Shown here: piece after piece, positions 1 to 8,649 of the stretch
Layout of the letters: each line of letters starts with the position of its first letter
How positions within the stretch are numbered: the stretch's first letter is position 1
Origin: Actinomadura montaniterrae
GTDB taxonomy: Bacteria > Actinomycetota > Actinomycetes > Streptosporangiales > Streptosporangiaceae
Assembly (NCBI RefSeq): GCF_008923365.1
Contig: NZ_WBMR01000040.1
Location: forward strand, 1-57,279
Direction: 5' to 3'
Length of the DNA stretch: 57,279 nucleotides
Program-made: the position numbers and the translations under genes
Notes under the pieces: generated by a model
The model's database searches: none
What the model saw: only the letters and a program-made list of their open reading frames with translations
Told to the model about the DNA's origin: nothing

Positions 1-611
1 ACCGCGGCCGGGACCGCGGGCTCGGGGGAGCGGCGGCCGCGGAGCGCGAGCGGCCCCCAGGCGAGCGCCGCGACCAGCGACGGGACGGCCCAGACGGCGA
101 GGGCGAGGCGCCAGCCGCCCGCGTCGCTCAGCGGGACGGCGAGGCCGGCGGCCATGGCGCCGCTGGCCGCCATCAGCATCATCGCGAGGCCGGTCAGGGA
201 CCCGACGCGGCGCGGGAACGCGCGCTTGATGACCGCGGGCATGAGGACGTTCCCCATCGCGATCCCCGCGCCTGCCAGGACCGTTCCAACGAACAGCGGC
301 AGCGGCGCCGCGACGACCCGCAGCAGGATTCCCGCCGTGATCAGCAGCAGGGAGCCGGCGATCGCGGTCTCGGTGCCGAGGCGGCGCGCGGCGACCGGCG
401 CCAGGGACGCGAAGACGCCCAGGCAGAGGACGGGCAGCGTGGTGAGGACGCCGGCCTCGACCCCGGACAGGCCGAACGCGTCCCGCAGGTCGCCGAGCAC
501 CGGGGAGATCCCGGTGATGGCGGCCCGCAGGTTGATCGTCAGCAGCACCAGGCCGGCGAGCGACCAGGCGGTCAGGGCACGGGGGACGGGGGTCGTTGCC
601 GAGGTGTTCAT
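1..611 (-). CDS. MFS transporter, CynX/NimT-like, partial at window edge
   Basis: Reading from the ATG at 611, the frame stays open to base 1, so only the N-terminal ~203 residues are present. The protein starts MNTSATTPVPRALTAW and is a run of hydrophobic segments; residues around 28-45 (INLRAAITGISPVLGDL) match the start of CynX/NimT-type major facilitator exporters (cyanate, 2-nitroimidazole and related small solutes). It would sit in the cytoplasmic membrane. It lies 130 bp downstream of a GntR/FadR regulator on the same strand, so co-transcription or control by that regulator is likely (inference). The substrate cannot be told from sequence. Family assignment is from the visible motif only. 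Confidence 0.75.
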   Translation of the reverse strand, partial: MNTSATTPVPRALTAWSLAGLVLLTINLRAAITGISPVLGDLRDAFGLSGVEAGVLTTLPVLCLGVFASLAPVAARRLGTETAIAGSLLLITAGILLRVVAAPLPLFVGTVLAGAGIAMGNVLMPAVIKRAFPRRVGSLTGLAMMLMAASGAMAAGLAVPLSDAGGWRLALAVWAVPSLVAALAWGPLALRGRRSPEPAVPAA

Positions 612-741
612 GTCGCCTTCGTCATGCGCCCGCGGGCGCGTCGAACCGGATGGGGGGCGGCGTGCCGGCCCGATGCCAGGTCACGCCGGTGATCGTTGAT
701 GGGAGCGCGGGGAACCGCGTGATGCCGGACGCGCGCCGCCG

Positions 742-1479
742 CTAGGGCTCGCGCTCCTCCGGGGCCGCCGGGGCATCCTTAGCCGCCGGGGCGCCGGGGG
801 CCGCTTTCCAGGGGCCCGTGGAGGCGAGGATCTGGTCGAGGCAGGCGTGGGTGGCCGCGGCGGCGGCCGCCGCGTCGCCCTCCTCCACCGCCGCGGCGAT
901 GGGGCCGTGCGGGACGTCCGCGTGCTCGAGGAGGGTGCCCGCCGCGCCGATGCTGGCCCGCAGCGCGGTGCTGAAGTCGCGGTACAGGTCGGTGAGGACC
1001 TGGTTGTGGGTGGCCTCCACGACCGCGGTGTGGAACGCCAGGTCGGCCTCGACGAACGCGGCGTGCTCGCCCGCGGCCCAGGCCGCGTCCCGGCGGCCGA
1101 GCGCGTCGGTGATCGCGGCGACGTCGGCGTCGGTGCGGCGCGCGGCGGCGAGCCGGGCGGCCTCCACCTCCAGGCCGCGCCGCACCTCCAGGATCTCGAC
1201 GAGCTCGGCGGTCTCCAGGCGCCGCCGGACGGCGCTGGACAGCTCGCTGGTGGCCCGCACGTAGGTGCCGTCGCCCTGGCGGCTGTCGAGCAGCCCCGCG
1301 TGGGTGAGGGCCCGGACGGCCTCGCGGACGGTGTTGCGGCCGACGCCGAGGGTCTCCGACAGCACCGGCTCCGGCGGGATCTTCCCGCCGACCGGCCAGG
1401 AACCGCCGGTGATCTCGGCCCTGAGCTGCTCGATCACCTGGTCGACGAGCGACGAGCGGCGGGCGGTGCGCAGCGTCAC
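742..1479 (-). CDS. FadR-family (GntR) transcriptional regulator
   Basis: A 245-residue DNA-binding regulator. Residues ~10-70 are a winged HTH of GntR type (VIEQLRAEITGGSWPVGGKI, then LGVGRNTVREAVRAL), and the rest is an all-helical FCD ligand domain with the ARRTDAD and FHTAVVEATHN stretches typical of FadR members. I place the start at the GTG at 1479 because GAGGAGG lies 5 bases upstream on the minus strand; an upstream ATG at 1542 gives a longer, unconserved N-terminus. The adjacent downstream MFS gene is the probable target. FCD regulators usually respond to carboxylates, but the ligand is unknown here. Confidence 0.85.
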   Translation of the reverse strand: MTLRTARRSSLVDQVIEQLRAEITGGSWPVGGKIPPEPVLSETLGVGRNTVREAVRALTHAGLLDSRQGDGTYVRATSELSSAVRRRLETAELVEILEVRRGLEVEAARLAAARRTDADVAAITDALGRRDAAWAAGEHAAFVEADLAFHTAVVEATHNQVLTDLYRDFSTALRASIGAAGTLLEHADVPHGPIAAAVEEGDAAAAAAATHACLDQILASTGPWKAAPGAPAAKDAPAAPEEREP

Positions 1480-1607
1480 GTGTCCCTCCTCGAGCCGGGG
1501 GCGCCGACATCCGGTCAGCCAGTCATCCCATGTTTCCGTCACCAGGATACGACAGGCGCGCCGCCGCGTTTATTCCGGGGCGCCCGTACGATCACACGCG
1601 CCGCAGG

Positions 1608-3080
1608 TCAGACGCGTCCGAGGTCGTGGTTCGCCTCCTGGGACGGCGCGGCGTGCAGGCCCGCGGCCTCCAGCGCCTGCCGGTACGCCGCGGCGGCGGA
1701 CTCGGTGTCCTGGACGAGCTCGAACAGCTCGCCCAGCTCGCGCAGCAGGTGCGCGGCGGGCCGCCCGGCCGGCAGCGTCCTCAGCTGCTCGGACGCGGCG
1801 CGCAGCACGACCTGGGCCGCCTGGGCGTCCCCCTGCGCCACCCGGGCGCGGGCGAGGACGAGCCGGGCCAGCACGGTCTTCTGTGTGCGCGCGGCGAGAT
1901 CATTGCCGGGGTGCGGCGTGATGGTGTGCGTCCGCGCCGGGGGAGGCGCCACGAGGGCCATCCCGGTGTCGAGGAACTGCTCCAGCTCGGCGATGGCCTC
2001 GTCCAGCTCCCCCACGAGGACCAGCGCGCGCGCCTTGGCGATGGTGCTCTCGGTGGCCTCGGCCCCTTCGAGCGCGCCCGTCCCCCGCAGGAGTTCCAGA
2101 GCCTCCCGCGCGGCCTCGCGGGACCCCTCGGCGCGCGGCTTCTCGATGCCCGGCACGCCCTCGCCCGGCGACACCACCTCCGCCACCGCGGAGGGCGCCG
2201 GCTCGGAGAACGGCATGACGCCCCTCAGCAGCGCCTTCGCGGCGGCGAGGTCGAGGCGCGCCCGCGCCTGCACGGGCGTCGCGTCGGACCGGGCTGCCAG
2301 CGCCCGGTCGGCGAAGTACAGGGAGTCGCCGATCGTCCCCTCCTCCAGCGCGCGCATGCTGGCCCGCTGGTAGTGGACGCTCGTCGACTCGTCGTCCCCA
2401 GAACCCTCCGGATGAAGGAGCCGCCTGCCGAGTTCGTGCGCGCGCGCCGGATCGGAGCGGTCTACATAGGCCAGCAGCAGGATCCGGCCCGCCTCGGTGT
2501 ACTCCTGCCCCGCGGTGAGCCCGAGCTTGCCGAGCCGGTCCATGGCGCGCTCGCCGAGCGCGATCGCCTGCCCGAGGTCGCCGACCGTGTGGTAGCAGCG
2601 CGCCAATGCGATCACCGGCGGCAGCCAGCTCGCCCGCCCCGGGTCGCGTTCGGCCTGCTCGCGCAGCTCCTCGAACAGCGCGATCGCCTGGTCGGCGCGG
2701 CCCAGCTCCTCCAGGGCGCGGGCGCGGCCCCACCGGGCGCGGGACGTCAGGTCGGGATCGTCGCTGCGCGCGATCACCTCGTCGAAGCCGGACTCGGCGG
2801 TGCCCGGGTCGCCGCCCAGCAGCGCGAGGTGCGCGTGGCGCTCCCGCACCTCCAGGTGCGCGCGCTGCTCCGGCTCGACGCCCTCGGCGAGGTACTCGGG
2901 CGTGCAGCCGAGCCGTTCGGCCAGCATGCGCAGGACGGTCGGCGTCGGAGTCCGCTTACCGGACTCGATCAAAGAGATGTAGCTGTCGGAAAGGTCGTGA
3001 CCGGCGAGCTGTGCCTGCGACAGGCGTCTGGTGAGCCGCAGGTTGCGGACACGTTCGCCGACATTGCCTGGACCCGGCAT
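1608..3080 (-). CDS. XRE-type HTH regulator with TPR-like sensor region
   Basis: A 490-residue protein. Residues 6-65 form a Cro/CI-type HTH (RVRNLRLTRRLSQAQLAG, then SYISLIESGKRTPTPTVL). The remainder is a long alpha-helical region with repeated 34-residue-like helical pairs rich in Ala, Leu and Glu, as in TPR-containing actinomycete regulators, which often bind small peptides or regulate neighbouring genes. The ATG start at 3080 precedes the HTH directly. It is separated by 186 bp from the next upstream gene and appears monocistronic. Target and ligand are unknown. Confidence 0.8.
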   Translation of the reverse strand: MPGPGNVGERVRNLRLTRRLSQAQLAGHDLSDSYISLIESGKRTPTPTVLRMLAERLGCTPEYLAEGVEPEQRAHLEVRERHAHLALLGGDPGTAESGFDEVIARSDDPDLTSRARWGRARALEELGRADQAIALFEELREQAERDPGRASWLPPVIALARCYHTVGDLGQAIALGERAMDRLGKLGLTAGQEYTEAGRILLLAYVDRSDPARAHELGRRLLHPEGSGDDESTSVHYQRASMRALEEGTIGDSLYFADRALAARSDATPVQARARLDLAAAKALLRGVMPFSEPAPSAVAEVVSPGEGVPGIEKPRAEGSREAAREALELLRGTGALEGAEATESTIAKARALVLVGELDEAIAELEQFLDTGMALVAPPPARTHTITPHPGNDLAARTQKTVLARLVLARARVAQGDAQAAQVVLRAASEQLRTLPAGRPAAHLLRELGELFELVQDTESAAAAYRQALEAAGLHAAPSQEANHDLGRV

Positions 3081-3266
3081 GTGGACTCACTTAGCGGAAG
3101 TAATCAGGCGGCTGGGGTGCCGACATGATTGCACATTGCGGGTTAACGCACATCGAGAGTAATGAAGCGGGACCCCCCGGACGGTCGCGGCACCTGTCGC
3201 CTTCGACGTTATCCGACGATCCCCGCAAGATCGCCGATTCCGCCGAGATTGCTCTGGCCCCCGCCT

Positions 3267-3791
3267 CTACACCGCCCCGCGAACCTCTCGCAACCACTCC
3301 TCCAGAACCCGGTAATCCCCCTCCCCCAGCCCCACCCGCGCATCAACCCGATGCAACAACCCCCGCCCCCGATGATGCGCGGCCACCCAGGCGCGATCAG
3401 CGTCGGAGATCTCGTCGTCGACCCAGGCGAAGGGCCGTCCGGCCGCCCACGCGACGAGCGTCCGCGTCTTCCAGTGCAGGCCGTTCCGGGCGTCCCGCTC
3501 GTCAGCGTCCGACGGGTCCGGCCAGGCGACCACCGGCAGTTCCGGCAAACCGAGCCGCGGAGCGATGCGGTCATTCGCGTCCGTCGTCCAGGACGTCGCC
3601 CAGACCAGTTCGCACGGGAGGGCCGTCAGGCGCGGGCCGTGGGCGGGGTTCAGGCGGGGGAGGAGGGGATGGGATGCGCTTCCCGCGTGTTTTAGACGGC
3701 CCGTCTCATATGTCGGGTACGGGTGCGGGGACCCGAACGGAATGAGGGGACCGTCGACGTCGAGGAACAGCAGCGGAACGGAACCTGCCAC
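3267..3791 (-). CDS. HAD-superfamily hydrolase-like protein
   Basis: A 174-residue soluble protein beginning MAGSVPLLFLDVDGPLIPFG. The DVDG motif near residues 11-14 is HAD motif I (nucleophile and acid Asp). WATSW around residue 65 fits motif II (Thr/Ser) and FAWVDDEISDAD near 120-131 fits the acidic motif IV. It is short for a HAD enzyme (no large cap), resembling the small HAD proteins annotated in actinomycetes as secreted/HAD-like or RNA-repair-associated. The start codon is GTG at 3791. The substrate is not predictable. Confidence 0.7.
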   Translation of the reverse strand: MAGSVPLLFLDVDGPLIPFGSPHPYPTYETGRLKHAGSASHPLLPRLNPAHGPRLTALPCELVWATSWTTDANDRIAPRLGLPELPVVAWPDPSDADERDARNGLHWKTRTLVAWAAGRPFAWVDDEISDADRAWVAAHHRGRGLLHRVDARVGLGEGDYRVLEEWLREVRGAV

Positions 3792-3894
3792 GACCGAACC
3801 GTAGCGGCCGGAATCCGGCGGGGCCGCGGGTGCCGAGAGGTCCGCGGGTGCCGCGGGTGCCGCGGTGGGCGCGGTAAGCGCGGGGGCCGCGGGG

Positions 3895-4425
3895 TCAGTC
3901 GTCGGCGGTGGCGTTCTTGTTCGGGAAGATCATTTCGCAGACCTCGAGGTAGAGCTGCTCCGGGTACGGCAGGTACGGGACGTTCGACAGCGCCTGCTCC
4001 TGGCCCGCCGACTCCAGCACGAACTCGCCGTAGCCGAGCATGCGGCCCGCGATCGTCCGCTTGAAGCTCATGTCGGTGACCTTCGCCAGCGGCATCATCG
4101 CGACCTTGCGGGTGATCAGGCCGGTGGTCAGCAGCATCCGCTGGTTCGTGATCACGAAGTAGTCGACCGACCATTCGGCGACCCGCCAGACGAACCAGGC
4201 GAGCAGGATCAGCCACGCCCACCAGATCCAGCTGATCACCGTCCCGGCCTGGCTGGCGACGGTGTTGCTCAGCACGCCCGCGACGATCAGCCCGCCGAGG
4301 ACGAGCCCCACCGGGACCATCAGCACGGCCGGATGCCGGCGCACCGTGATCACCTGGTTCTCGTGCGGGAGGAGGTACTTGTTCACCGAGGCCGGGGCCG
4401 AGTCCCCCGGGGTCACCAGCCTCAT
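3895..4425 (-). CDS. PH domain-containing membrane protein (bPH2-like)
   Basis: A 176-residue protein starting MRLVTPGDSAPASV. A short N-terminal stretch is followed by two membrane segments (~residues 33-52 and 66-83, WIWWAWLILLAWFVWRV). A bacterial PH-like domain then starts at DYFVITNQRMLLTTGLITRK, with the MPLAKVTDMSFKR stretch typical of YdbT/YdbS-type proteins. This architecture is common in actinomycetes; the molecular role is unknown. The ATG at 4425 is chosen because homologous proteins start near here and the upstream extension is low-complexity Arg/Pro. It is a single gene between the HAD gene and a small ORF. Confidence 0.8.
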   Translation of the reverse strand: MRLVTPGDSAPASVNKYLLPHENQVITVRRHPAVLMVPVGLVLGGLIVAGVLSNTVASQAGTVISWIWWAWLILLAWFVWRVAEWSVDYFVITNQRMLLTTGLITRKVAMMPLAKVTDMSFKRTIAGRMLGYGEFVLESAGQEQALSNVPYLPYPEQLYLEVCEMIFPNKNATADD

Positions 4426-4573
4426 CGCGGCCTCGGGCCGGAGCGGCGCCCATCGGGCGGGGCCGCCGCGGCCCACGTCATGTGCTTGCTTGCGGGCACG
4501 GCTGCCTCCCGGAGCGTCGACCCACGGACCCCGGTTCAGTTTCGCACAGCCGCAACCCCCGGCAAAGCAAGGG

Positions 4574-4834
4574 CTATGGCGCGTTGTCGAGAGACGACCG
4601 GCGCGCCCGGCGGCGCTTCTCGGCCGCCACCGTGGCGAGCACCTCCAGGTGCCGGCGCGCGATCCGCTCCACGAGGTCCGGGGTCGCTCCCCCGCACACC
4701 TCGTCCGCGCCGTGCCGCGCGGCGGACACGCACCGGTCCACGGTGTCGGACTGGTGGACTCCTTCGAACTCCTCGGTGAGCCGCTCGCCGATCGCGGCGT
4801 AGCGCGGCAGGTCGCCATCCCCTTGGTGAGTCAT
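4574..4834 (-). CDS. Small three-helix protein, possible three-helix-bundle dimerization domain
   Basis: An 86-residue protein, MTHQGDGDLPRYAAIGERL onward, predicted all-helical: an amphipathic helix (IGERLTEEFEGV), then DTVDRCVSAARHGAD, then LVERIARRHLEVLATVAAEK. The pattern recalls the standalone three-helix-bundle dimerization proteins (phosphatase-like N-terminal domain) of actinomycetes; that assignment is tentative. The start is the internal ATG at 4834, because the sequence upstream in frame is Arg/Pro-rich and unlike a protein. Function unknown. Confidence 0.6.
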   Translation of the reverse strand: MTHQGDGDLPRYAAIGERLTEEFEGVHQSDTVDRCVSAARHGADEVCGGATPDLVERIARRHLEVLATVAAEKRRRARRSSLDNAP

Positions 4835-5029
4835 CGCGACTCCTAGGCCTCGCTCGCGCCGCCCGGTCCGTAACGGTCCCCTGTGCCGGGGCGGCGGAGG
4901 GGAACGCGCACTGACGTTCCGTAGCGCGTTCGTACCCCTTGCCACCAGGAACGAACATCCGGAACGCGCCGCACGCCCGGATCACGCTCCCCCGGCCCCG
5001 GCGCCCCGTCCGCGGCCCCGCCGGCCGGC

Positions 5030-5170
5030 CGCCTCGGTCAGCCGAGGCCGCGTCGGTCAGCCGGGGCCGCGTCGGTCGGACGGCCGCCTCGGTCAGCCGG
5101 GGCCGCCTCGGTCGGACGGCCGCCTCGGTCAGCCGGGACCGCGTCGGTCGGACGGGCGCGTCGGTCAGAC
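5030..5170. repeat. 36-bp GC-rich tandem repeat at the upp 3' end
   Basis: Two complete 36-base units lie at 5082-5117 and 5118-5153 and differ at only a few positions. Degenerate partial copies flank them from 5030 and run into the upp stop codon at 5165-5167. The whole interval 4835-5164 (330 bases) otherwise contains no gene I can support. There are no unique spacers, so this is not a CRISPR array. Confidence 0.7.
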
Positions 5171-5803
5171 GACGCCGTAGAGGCGGTCGCCGGCGTCGCC
5201 GAGGCCCGGCATGATGAAGCCCTGCTCGTTCAGGTGCGAGTCGATCGCCGCGGTGACGACCCGGATCGGCGCGGCCGTCCCGGCGAACGCCTCCTCCAGG
5301 TACTTCAGGCCCTCGGGCGCGGCGAGCAGGCAGATCGCCGTGACGTCGTCGGCGCCGCGGTCGAACAGCAGCTTGATCGCGGCGGCGAGGGTGCCGCCGG
5401 TGGCGAGCATCGGGTCCAGCACGTAGCACTGCCGGCCAGACAGGTCGTCGGGCAGCCGGGTGGCGTACGTCTGGGCCTGCAGTGTGCCCTCGTCCCGGAT
5501 CATGCCGAGAAACCCCACCTCGGCGGTCGGCAGCAGCCGGGTCATCCCGTCCAGCATCCCGAGCCCGGCGCGCAGGATCGGCACCACGAGCGGCTTGGGG
5601 CTGGCCAGCTGGACGCCGCCGGTCTCCACGAGCGGGGTGGGCACGGTGACCGGGGTGACCCTGACGTCACGGGTGGCCTCGTAGGCCAGCAGGGTGACGA
5701 GCTCGTCCGCGAGACGGCGGAACGTGGGGGAGTCGGTGCGGACGTCCCGCAGCGTGGTGAGCTTGTGCGCGACGAGCGGATGGTCGACGGCGAGGGTCTG
5801 CAT
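5165..5803 (-). CDS. upp: Uracil phosphoribosyltransferase
   Basis: A 212-residue enzyme of pyrimidine salvage that converts uracil and PRPP to UMP in the cytosol. It starts [15 protein letters not shown], and the length matches UPRTase (about 208 residues). Recognisable elements are the [15 protein letters not shown] region, the PRPP-binding [17 protein letters not shown] loop, and the C-terminal [15 protein letters not shown] uracil-binding segment. The ATG at 5803 is used; a GTG two codons upstream is possible. It is transcribed away from a small divergent ORF (start 5888), leaving an 84-bp shared promoter region. The 3' end runs into tandem repeats. Confidence 0.97.
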   Translation of the reverse strand: MQTLAVDHPLVAHKLTTLRDVRTDSPTFRRLADELVTLLAYEATRDVRVTPVTVPTPLVETGGVQLASPKPLVVPILRAGLGMLDGMTRLLPTAEVGFLGMIRDEGTLQAQTYATRLPDDLSGRQCYVLDPMLATGGTLAAAIKLLFDRGADDVTAICLLAAPEGLKYLEEAFAGTAAPIRVVTAAIDSHLNEQGFIMPGLGDAGDRLYGVV

Positions 5804-5887
5804 GCGCACACCGTAGCCCACCGTCCGCGCGCCGCGGCGGGGCCCGCAATCTTGGGTAGACGCCACTGAGCTGGGCACTATGGCGAT

Positions 5888-6259
5888 ATGAGCAGCGACA
5901 GCGATCGGCGGCCGGCGCGGGCGGGCGAGCCCGCGCCCGACCCGCCGGGGCCGGGATCCGGTCCCGCGGAGAGCGCGCCGCCGGCTCCCGACTCCCTGGT
6001 CCCCCCGCCCGAACCGGTGCCGTTCCCCGTCGACGCCTCCGACGTCGACGAGGCGGTGAGCGATGTCACAGCGGGCCCCGAGCCGGCCGGCGCGGGCGAC
6101 GTCTCGCCCGAGCAGGTCCGCGAGCGGCTGCGCCGCCGCGCGATCTTCCTCAGGGAGCTGGCGGAGGCGCGGGAGCTGCGGCGCCGCGTGACGCCGCACA
6201 GGTCACGGCGTGCCCGGATCCACGCGGCGCTGCGGCGCCGCACGTTCCGCATCAACTGA
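5888..6259 (+). CDS. Hypothetical protein, Pro-rich N-terminus and basic C-terminus
   Basis: A 123-residue protein. Residues 1-60 are Pro/Ala/Gly-rich and probably disordered. Residues ~80-123 form a basic helical region ([20 protein letters not shown], ending RRRTFRIN) with strong Arg content, which could contact nucleic acid (inference). It starts with ATG 84 bp from the divergent upp start. I recognise no family. Coding is supported by codon-position GC bias and an uninterrupted frame, but the call is moderate because such frames are common in this DNA. Confidence 0.55.
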   Translation: MSSDSDRRPARAGEPAPDPPGPGSGPAESAPPAPDSLVPPPEPVPFPVDASDVDEAVSDVTAGPEPAGAGDVSPEQVRERLRRRAIFLRELAEARELRRRVTPHRSRRARIHAALRRRTFRIN

Positions 6260-6458
6260 CCGGACGGGCACCGGCGGGCGCGCCCCGGTTCGCGGCGCGC
6301 CGGCGGGGATCGAGTAGGTTCGTGCCCTTGGGTACCGGAAAGCGGAGCTGACTCCCCGCTTCACGCGGCGGTGCGGCGCCGAGTTTGGCGGTGGGGCACG
6401 CGAGCGCGCGCCGCATCTGCGACCATGCCCAGGCAGGAACGGCGCCGGTGGGGTGGAA

Positions 6459-6944
6459 ATGACGGATGTGGACGCGACGGACTTCGCCGTCGTGGTGTAC
6501 CGCGAGGACGACCGCTGGGAGGCCGAGATCCTCCCGGTGGCGCTGACCGAGGATCTCGCCGGGCTGATCCATGCCCTGCGGCAGCAGCCGAGCCTGGGCG
6601 GGACGGTCGGGCTCGTGTCGGTGGGCGACGACTTCTTCGTGGCGATCCGGCTGCTCGGCGACGAGGTGATGGTGTTCCTGTCGGACGTCACGGCGTCGGT
6701 GGACTGGCCCCTCGCCGGCCAGGTCCTGGACTACCTGGACATCCCGATCCCGGAGGACGAGGAGCTCGACCAGGTGCTGCCGGTCGGCGACATGTCGATC
6801 TTCGCGGACCTGGGGCTGGACGAGATGGAGCTCGGCGCGATCTCCGGCGACCTGGAGCTCTACCCGGACGAGATGCTGCTCAGCATCGCCGGCCGGGTCG
6901 GTTTCGCCCCCGCCTTCGAACGCGCCCTCGACGCCGTCGGGTAG
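6459..6944 (+). CDS. tRNA adenosine deaminase-associated protein (paralog 1)
   Basis: A 161-residue acidic protein, MTDVDATDFAVVVYREDDRW onward, of the family found next to tadA in actinomycetes. The N-terminal half carries the FAVVVYREDDRWEAEILP and DDFFVAIRLLGDEVMVFLSD strands; the C-terminal half is an acidic LDYLDIPIPEDEELDQ region. The ATG at 6459 has GGTGG about 8 bases upstream; a GTG at 6453 is an alternative. Its role is unproven: a partner or modulator of TadA is assumed from neighbourhood. A second, more canonical paralog lies at 9941-10378 beyond an inserted block. Confidence 0.75.
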   Translation: MTDVDATDFAVVVYREDDRWEAEILPVALTEDLAGLIHALRQQPSLGGTVGLVSVGDDFFVAIRLLGDEVMVFLSDVTASVDWPLAGQVLDYLDIPIPEDEELDQVLPVGDMSIFADLGLDEMELGAISGDLELYPDEMLLSIAGRVGFAPAFERALDAVG

Positions 6945-6948
6945 CGCG

Positions 6949-8247
6949 CTACTTGAAGCCGTGGGTGAGGGCGTAGGCGTTGAGCTGGGCCCAGTCGTCG
7001 CCGGTGTGGGAGTGCTGCGGGTCGAGGCAGCCGAGGGTGAGCGGGCGCGGGACGTCGTAGTGCGGCGCGGTCAGCTTCGGGGCGCTCTCGAAGTCGAGGA
7101 CCTCGGCGATGTTGCGGGCCGCCGCGTCCCGCACCGACAGCGGTTCGAGGCCCCAGCGCCATTCGATCGCCTTGAGGACGGACGTGTGGTCGTACACCTC
7201 GTGGGCGATGGCGCCGCGCCGGGCGCGCGGTGAGATCAGCAGGCACGGGACGCGGAAGCCGCGCAGGCCGGTGCCGAGGTCGGGACGCGGGTCCGGCCCG
7301 GTGGGCGGCGGGACGTGGTCGAAGAACCCGCCCCACTCGTCGTAGTTGATCACCAGCAGGGTGCGCTCCCAGTTCGGCGAGTCGATGACCGCCGTGTAGA
7401 CCTGGTTGAGGAAGCTCTGGCCGAACCGGATGTCGGCGAGCGGGTGCTCGTCCTCGGACAGGCCGGGCAGCGCCTCGCCGACGAAGCCGGGCTCGACGAA
7501 GCTGACGGCGGGCAGCCTGCCGTGCTTCGCGTCGTCGTAGAAGTAGTTGATGTGGCGGCTGATGTCGAGGTGCTTCAGGCCCCACAGCGCGGTGAACGGC
7601 ACGTCGCTGAAGTAGTAGTACGCGGGGATCTTCTTCTCCTTCAGCCGGTCCCAGACGGTGGTGAGCTCGGAGAAGGTGAAGGTGTTGGAGATCCGATCGG
7701 TCTGCCCGGCGTGCTGGAAGATCCGGTTCGGGAACGTGGACGACATCACGGCGGCGAAGTAGCGGTCGCAGAGCGTCCAGTCGAGGGCGGCGTGGCCGTG
7801 GAAGCCGAGGTCGGGGCCCTTGAAGTAGCCGATGGAGAAGACGTCGTTCTCGCCGGCGCGCAGCCACCCGTCGCAGGCGCCGCCGTTGTACTCGGTGCGT
7901 CCGCCCTCGTAGGAGTGGTCGGGGTCGTTGAACCCGCACCCGTAGGGGACCTTCAGGTGGTGGGTGTCGTGGGCGTCGCCCTGCGCGTCGGTGAAGGTGA
8001 GCCCGGCCTGCACGCCGTCGGCGCCGGGGACCCAGCCCATGTAGTGGTCGAACGACCGGTTCTCCATCATGACGACGACGATGTGGTCGATCCCCGAGTC
8101 GCCGGGGTCGGGGAGCGCCGAGACGGGCGCCCGGACGGTCGCGGCGGCGTCGGCCGCCGTCCCGCCCGTCCCGCCGGCCGCGATGAGCGCGGCGGCACCG
8201 GCCGTCCCCGCGAGGAACCCGCGCCGCGTCAGTTCGTCCTTGCCCAT
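6949..8247 (-). CDS. TAT-exported phosphoesterase (phospholipase C-like)
   Basis: A 432-residue secreted enzyme. The N-terminus MGKDELTRRGFLAGTAGAAA is a twin-arginine signal (RRGFL plus a hydrophobic stretch ending near AADAAA). The mature part opens with the phosphoesterase-family signature IDHIVVVMMENRSFDHYMGW and continues with NYDEWGGFFDHVPPP and YDHTSVLKAIEWRWG, as in bacterial non-hemolytic phospholipase C and acid phosphatase members. The ATG at 8247 has GGAGGAG just upstream, which overrides a longer frame from 8352. It is convergent with the upstream tadA-associated gene, 4 bases from its stop. The likely substrate is phosphodiesters or phospholipids; the exact one is not predictable. 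Confidence 0.9.
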   Translation of the reverse strand: MGKDELTRRGFLAGTAGAAALIAAGGTGGTAADAAATVRAPVSALPDPGDSGIDHIVVVMMENRSFDHYMGWVPGADGVQAGLTFTDAQGDAHDTHHLKVPYGCGFNDPDHSYEGGRTEYNGGACDGWLRAGENDVFSIGYFKGPDLGFHGHAALDWTLCDRYFAAVMSSTFPNRIFQHAGQTDRISNTFTFSELTTVWDRLKEKKIPAYYYFSDVPFTALWGLKHLDISRHINYFYDDAKHGRLPAVSFVEPGFVGEALPGLSEDEHPLADIRFGQSFLNQVYTAVIDSPNWERTLLVINYDEWGGFFDHVPPPTGPDPRPDLGTGLRGFRVPCLLISPRARRGAIAHEVYDHTSVLKAIEWRWGLEPLSVRDAAARNIAEVLDFESAPKLTAPHYDVPRPLTLGCLDPQHSHTGDDWAQLNAYALTHGFK

Positions 8248-8425
8248 GGTTCTCCTCCCGCCCGCCTGGCGGTGAGAAGTATCACGATCATTGGGGCACC
8301 AGGGGAAGAACCGCAGCGGTCCACCATGGGACAAAACCCGAAATATCCTCACGACCGAAAGCGCCCAAGGACTGTGACCGCAGCGACCCGTGGGTCACCC
8401 TGTTCGCCGGTGCATCCCTTCGGGC

Positions 8426-8632
8426 TCAGGCCGAGGATGACTCCGGACGCCCGCCGAGCGCCCCCGGAGATGCAGGCCGGCGACCGGGCGGACCGGCAAC
8501 GCCCTCGGCAGGTCCCAGGGCGTTCTCGAGCAGGTGGAGGATCTCGGAGTTGAGGGAGCGCCGGTCGGCGGACGCCTGCTCGACGAGCCGAGCGTGGAGC
8601 GTTTCGGGAAGTCGCAGCGATAGTCGGACCAT
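8426..8632 (-). CDS. Ribbon-helix-helix (Arc/HicB-like) DNA-binding protein
   Basis: A 68-residue protein, MVRLSLRLPETLHARLVEQA onward. The VRLSLRLPETLHARL strand-helix and SLNSEILHLLENAL helix form a classic ribbon-helix-helix fold, as in Arc repressor and HicB-type antitoxins; the C-terminal 25 residues are a Pro/Gly tail. It is divergent from tnpB with only 17 bp between the two start codons, so the two genes must share regulatory DNA. No toxin gene is adjacent, so I read it as a transcriptional repressor associated with the element (inference). Confidence 0.75.
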   Translation of the reverse strand: MVRLSLRLPETLHARLVEQASADRRSLNSEILHLLENALGPAEGVAGPPGRRPASPGALGGRPESSSA

Positions 8633-8649
8633 GGCACTACGGTGGCATC

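Noticed and set aside
847..3128. Long plus-strand open frames over the GntR and XRE-TPR genes
   Set aside because: No recognisable domain and Arg/Pro-biased composition; the opposite strand encodes clear regulators.
5030..5170. CRISPR-like 36-base periodicity
   Set aside because: Units are directly adjacent with no unique spacers and there are no cas genes, so it is a simple tandem repeat.
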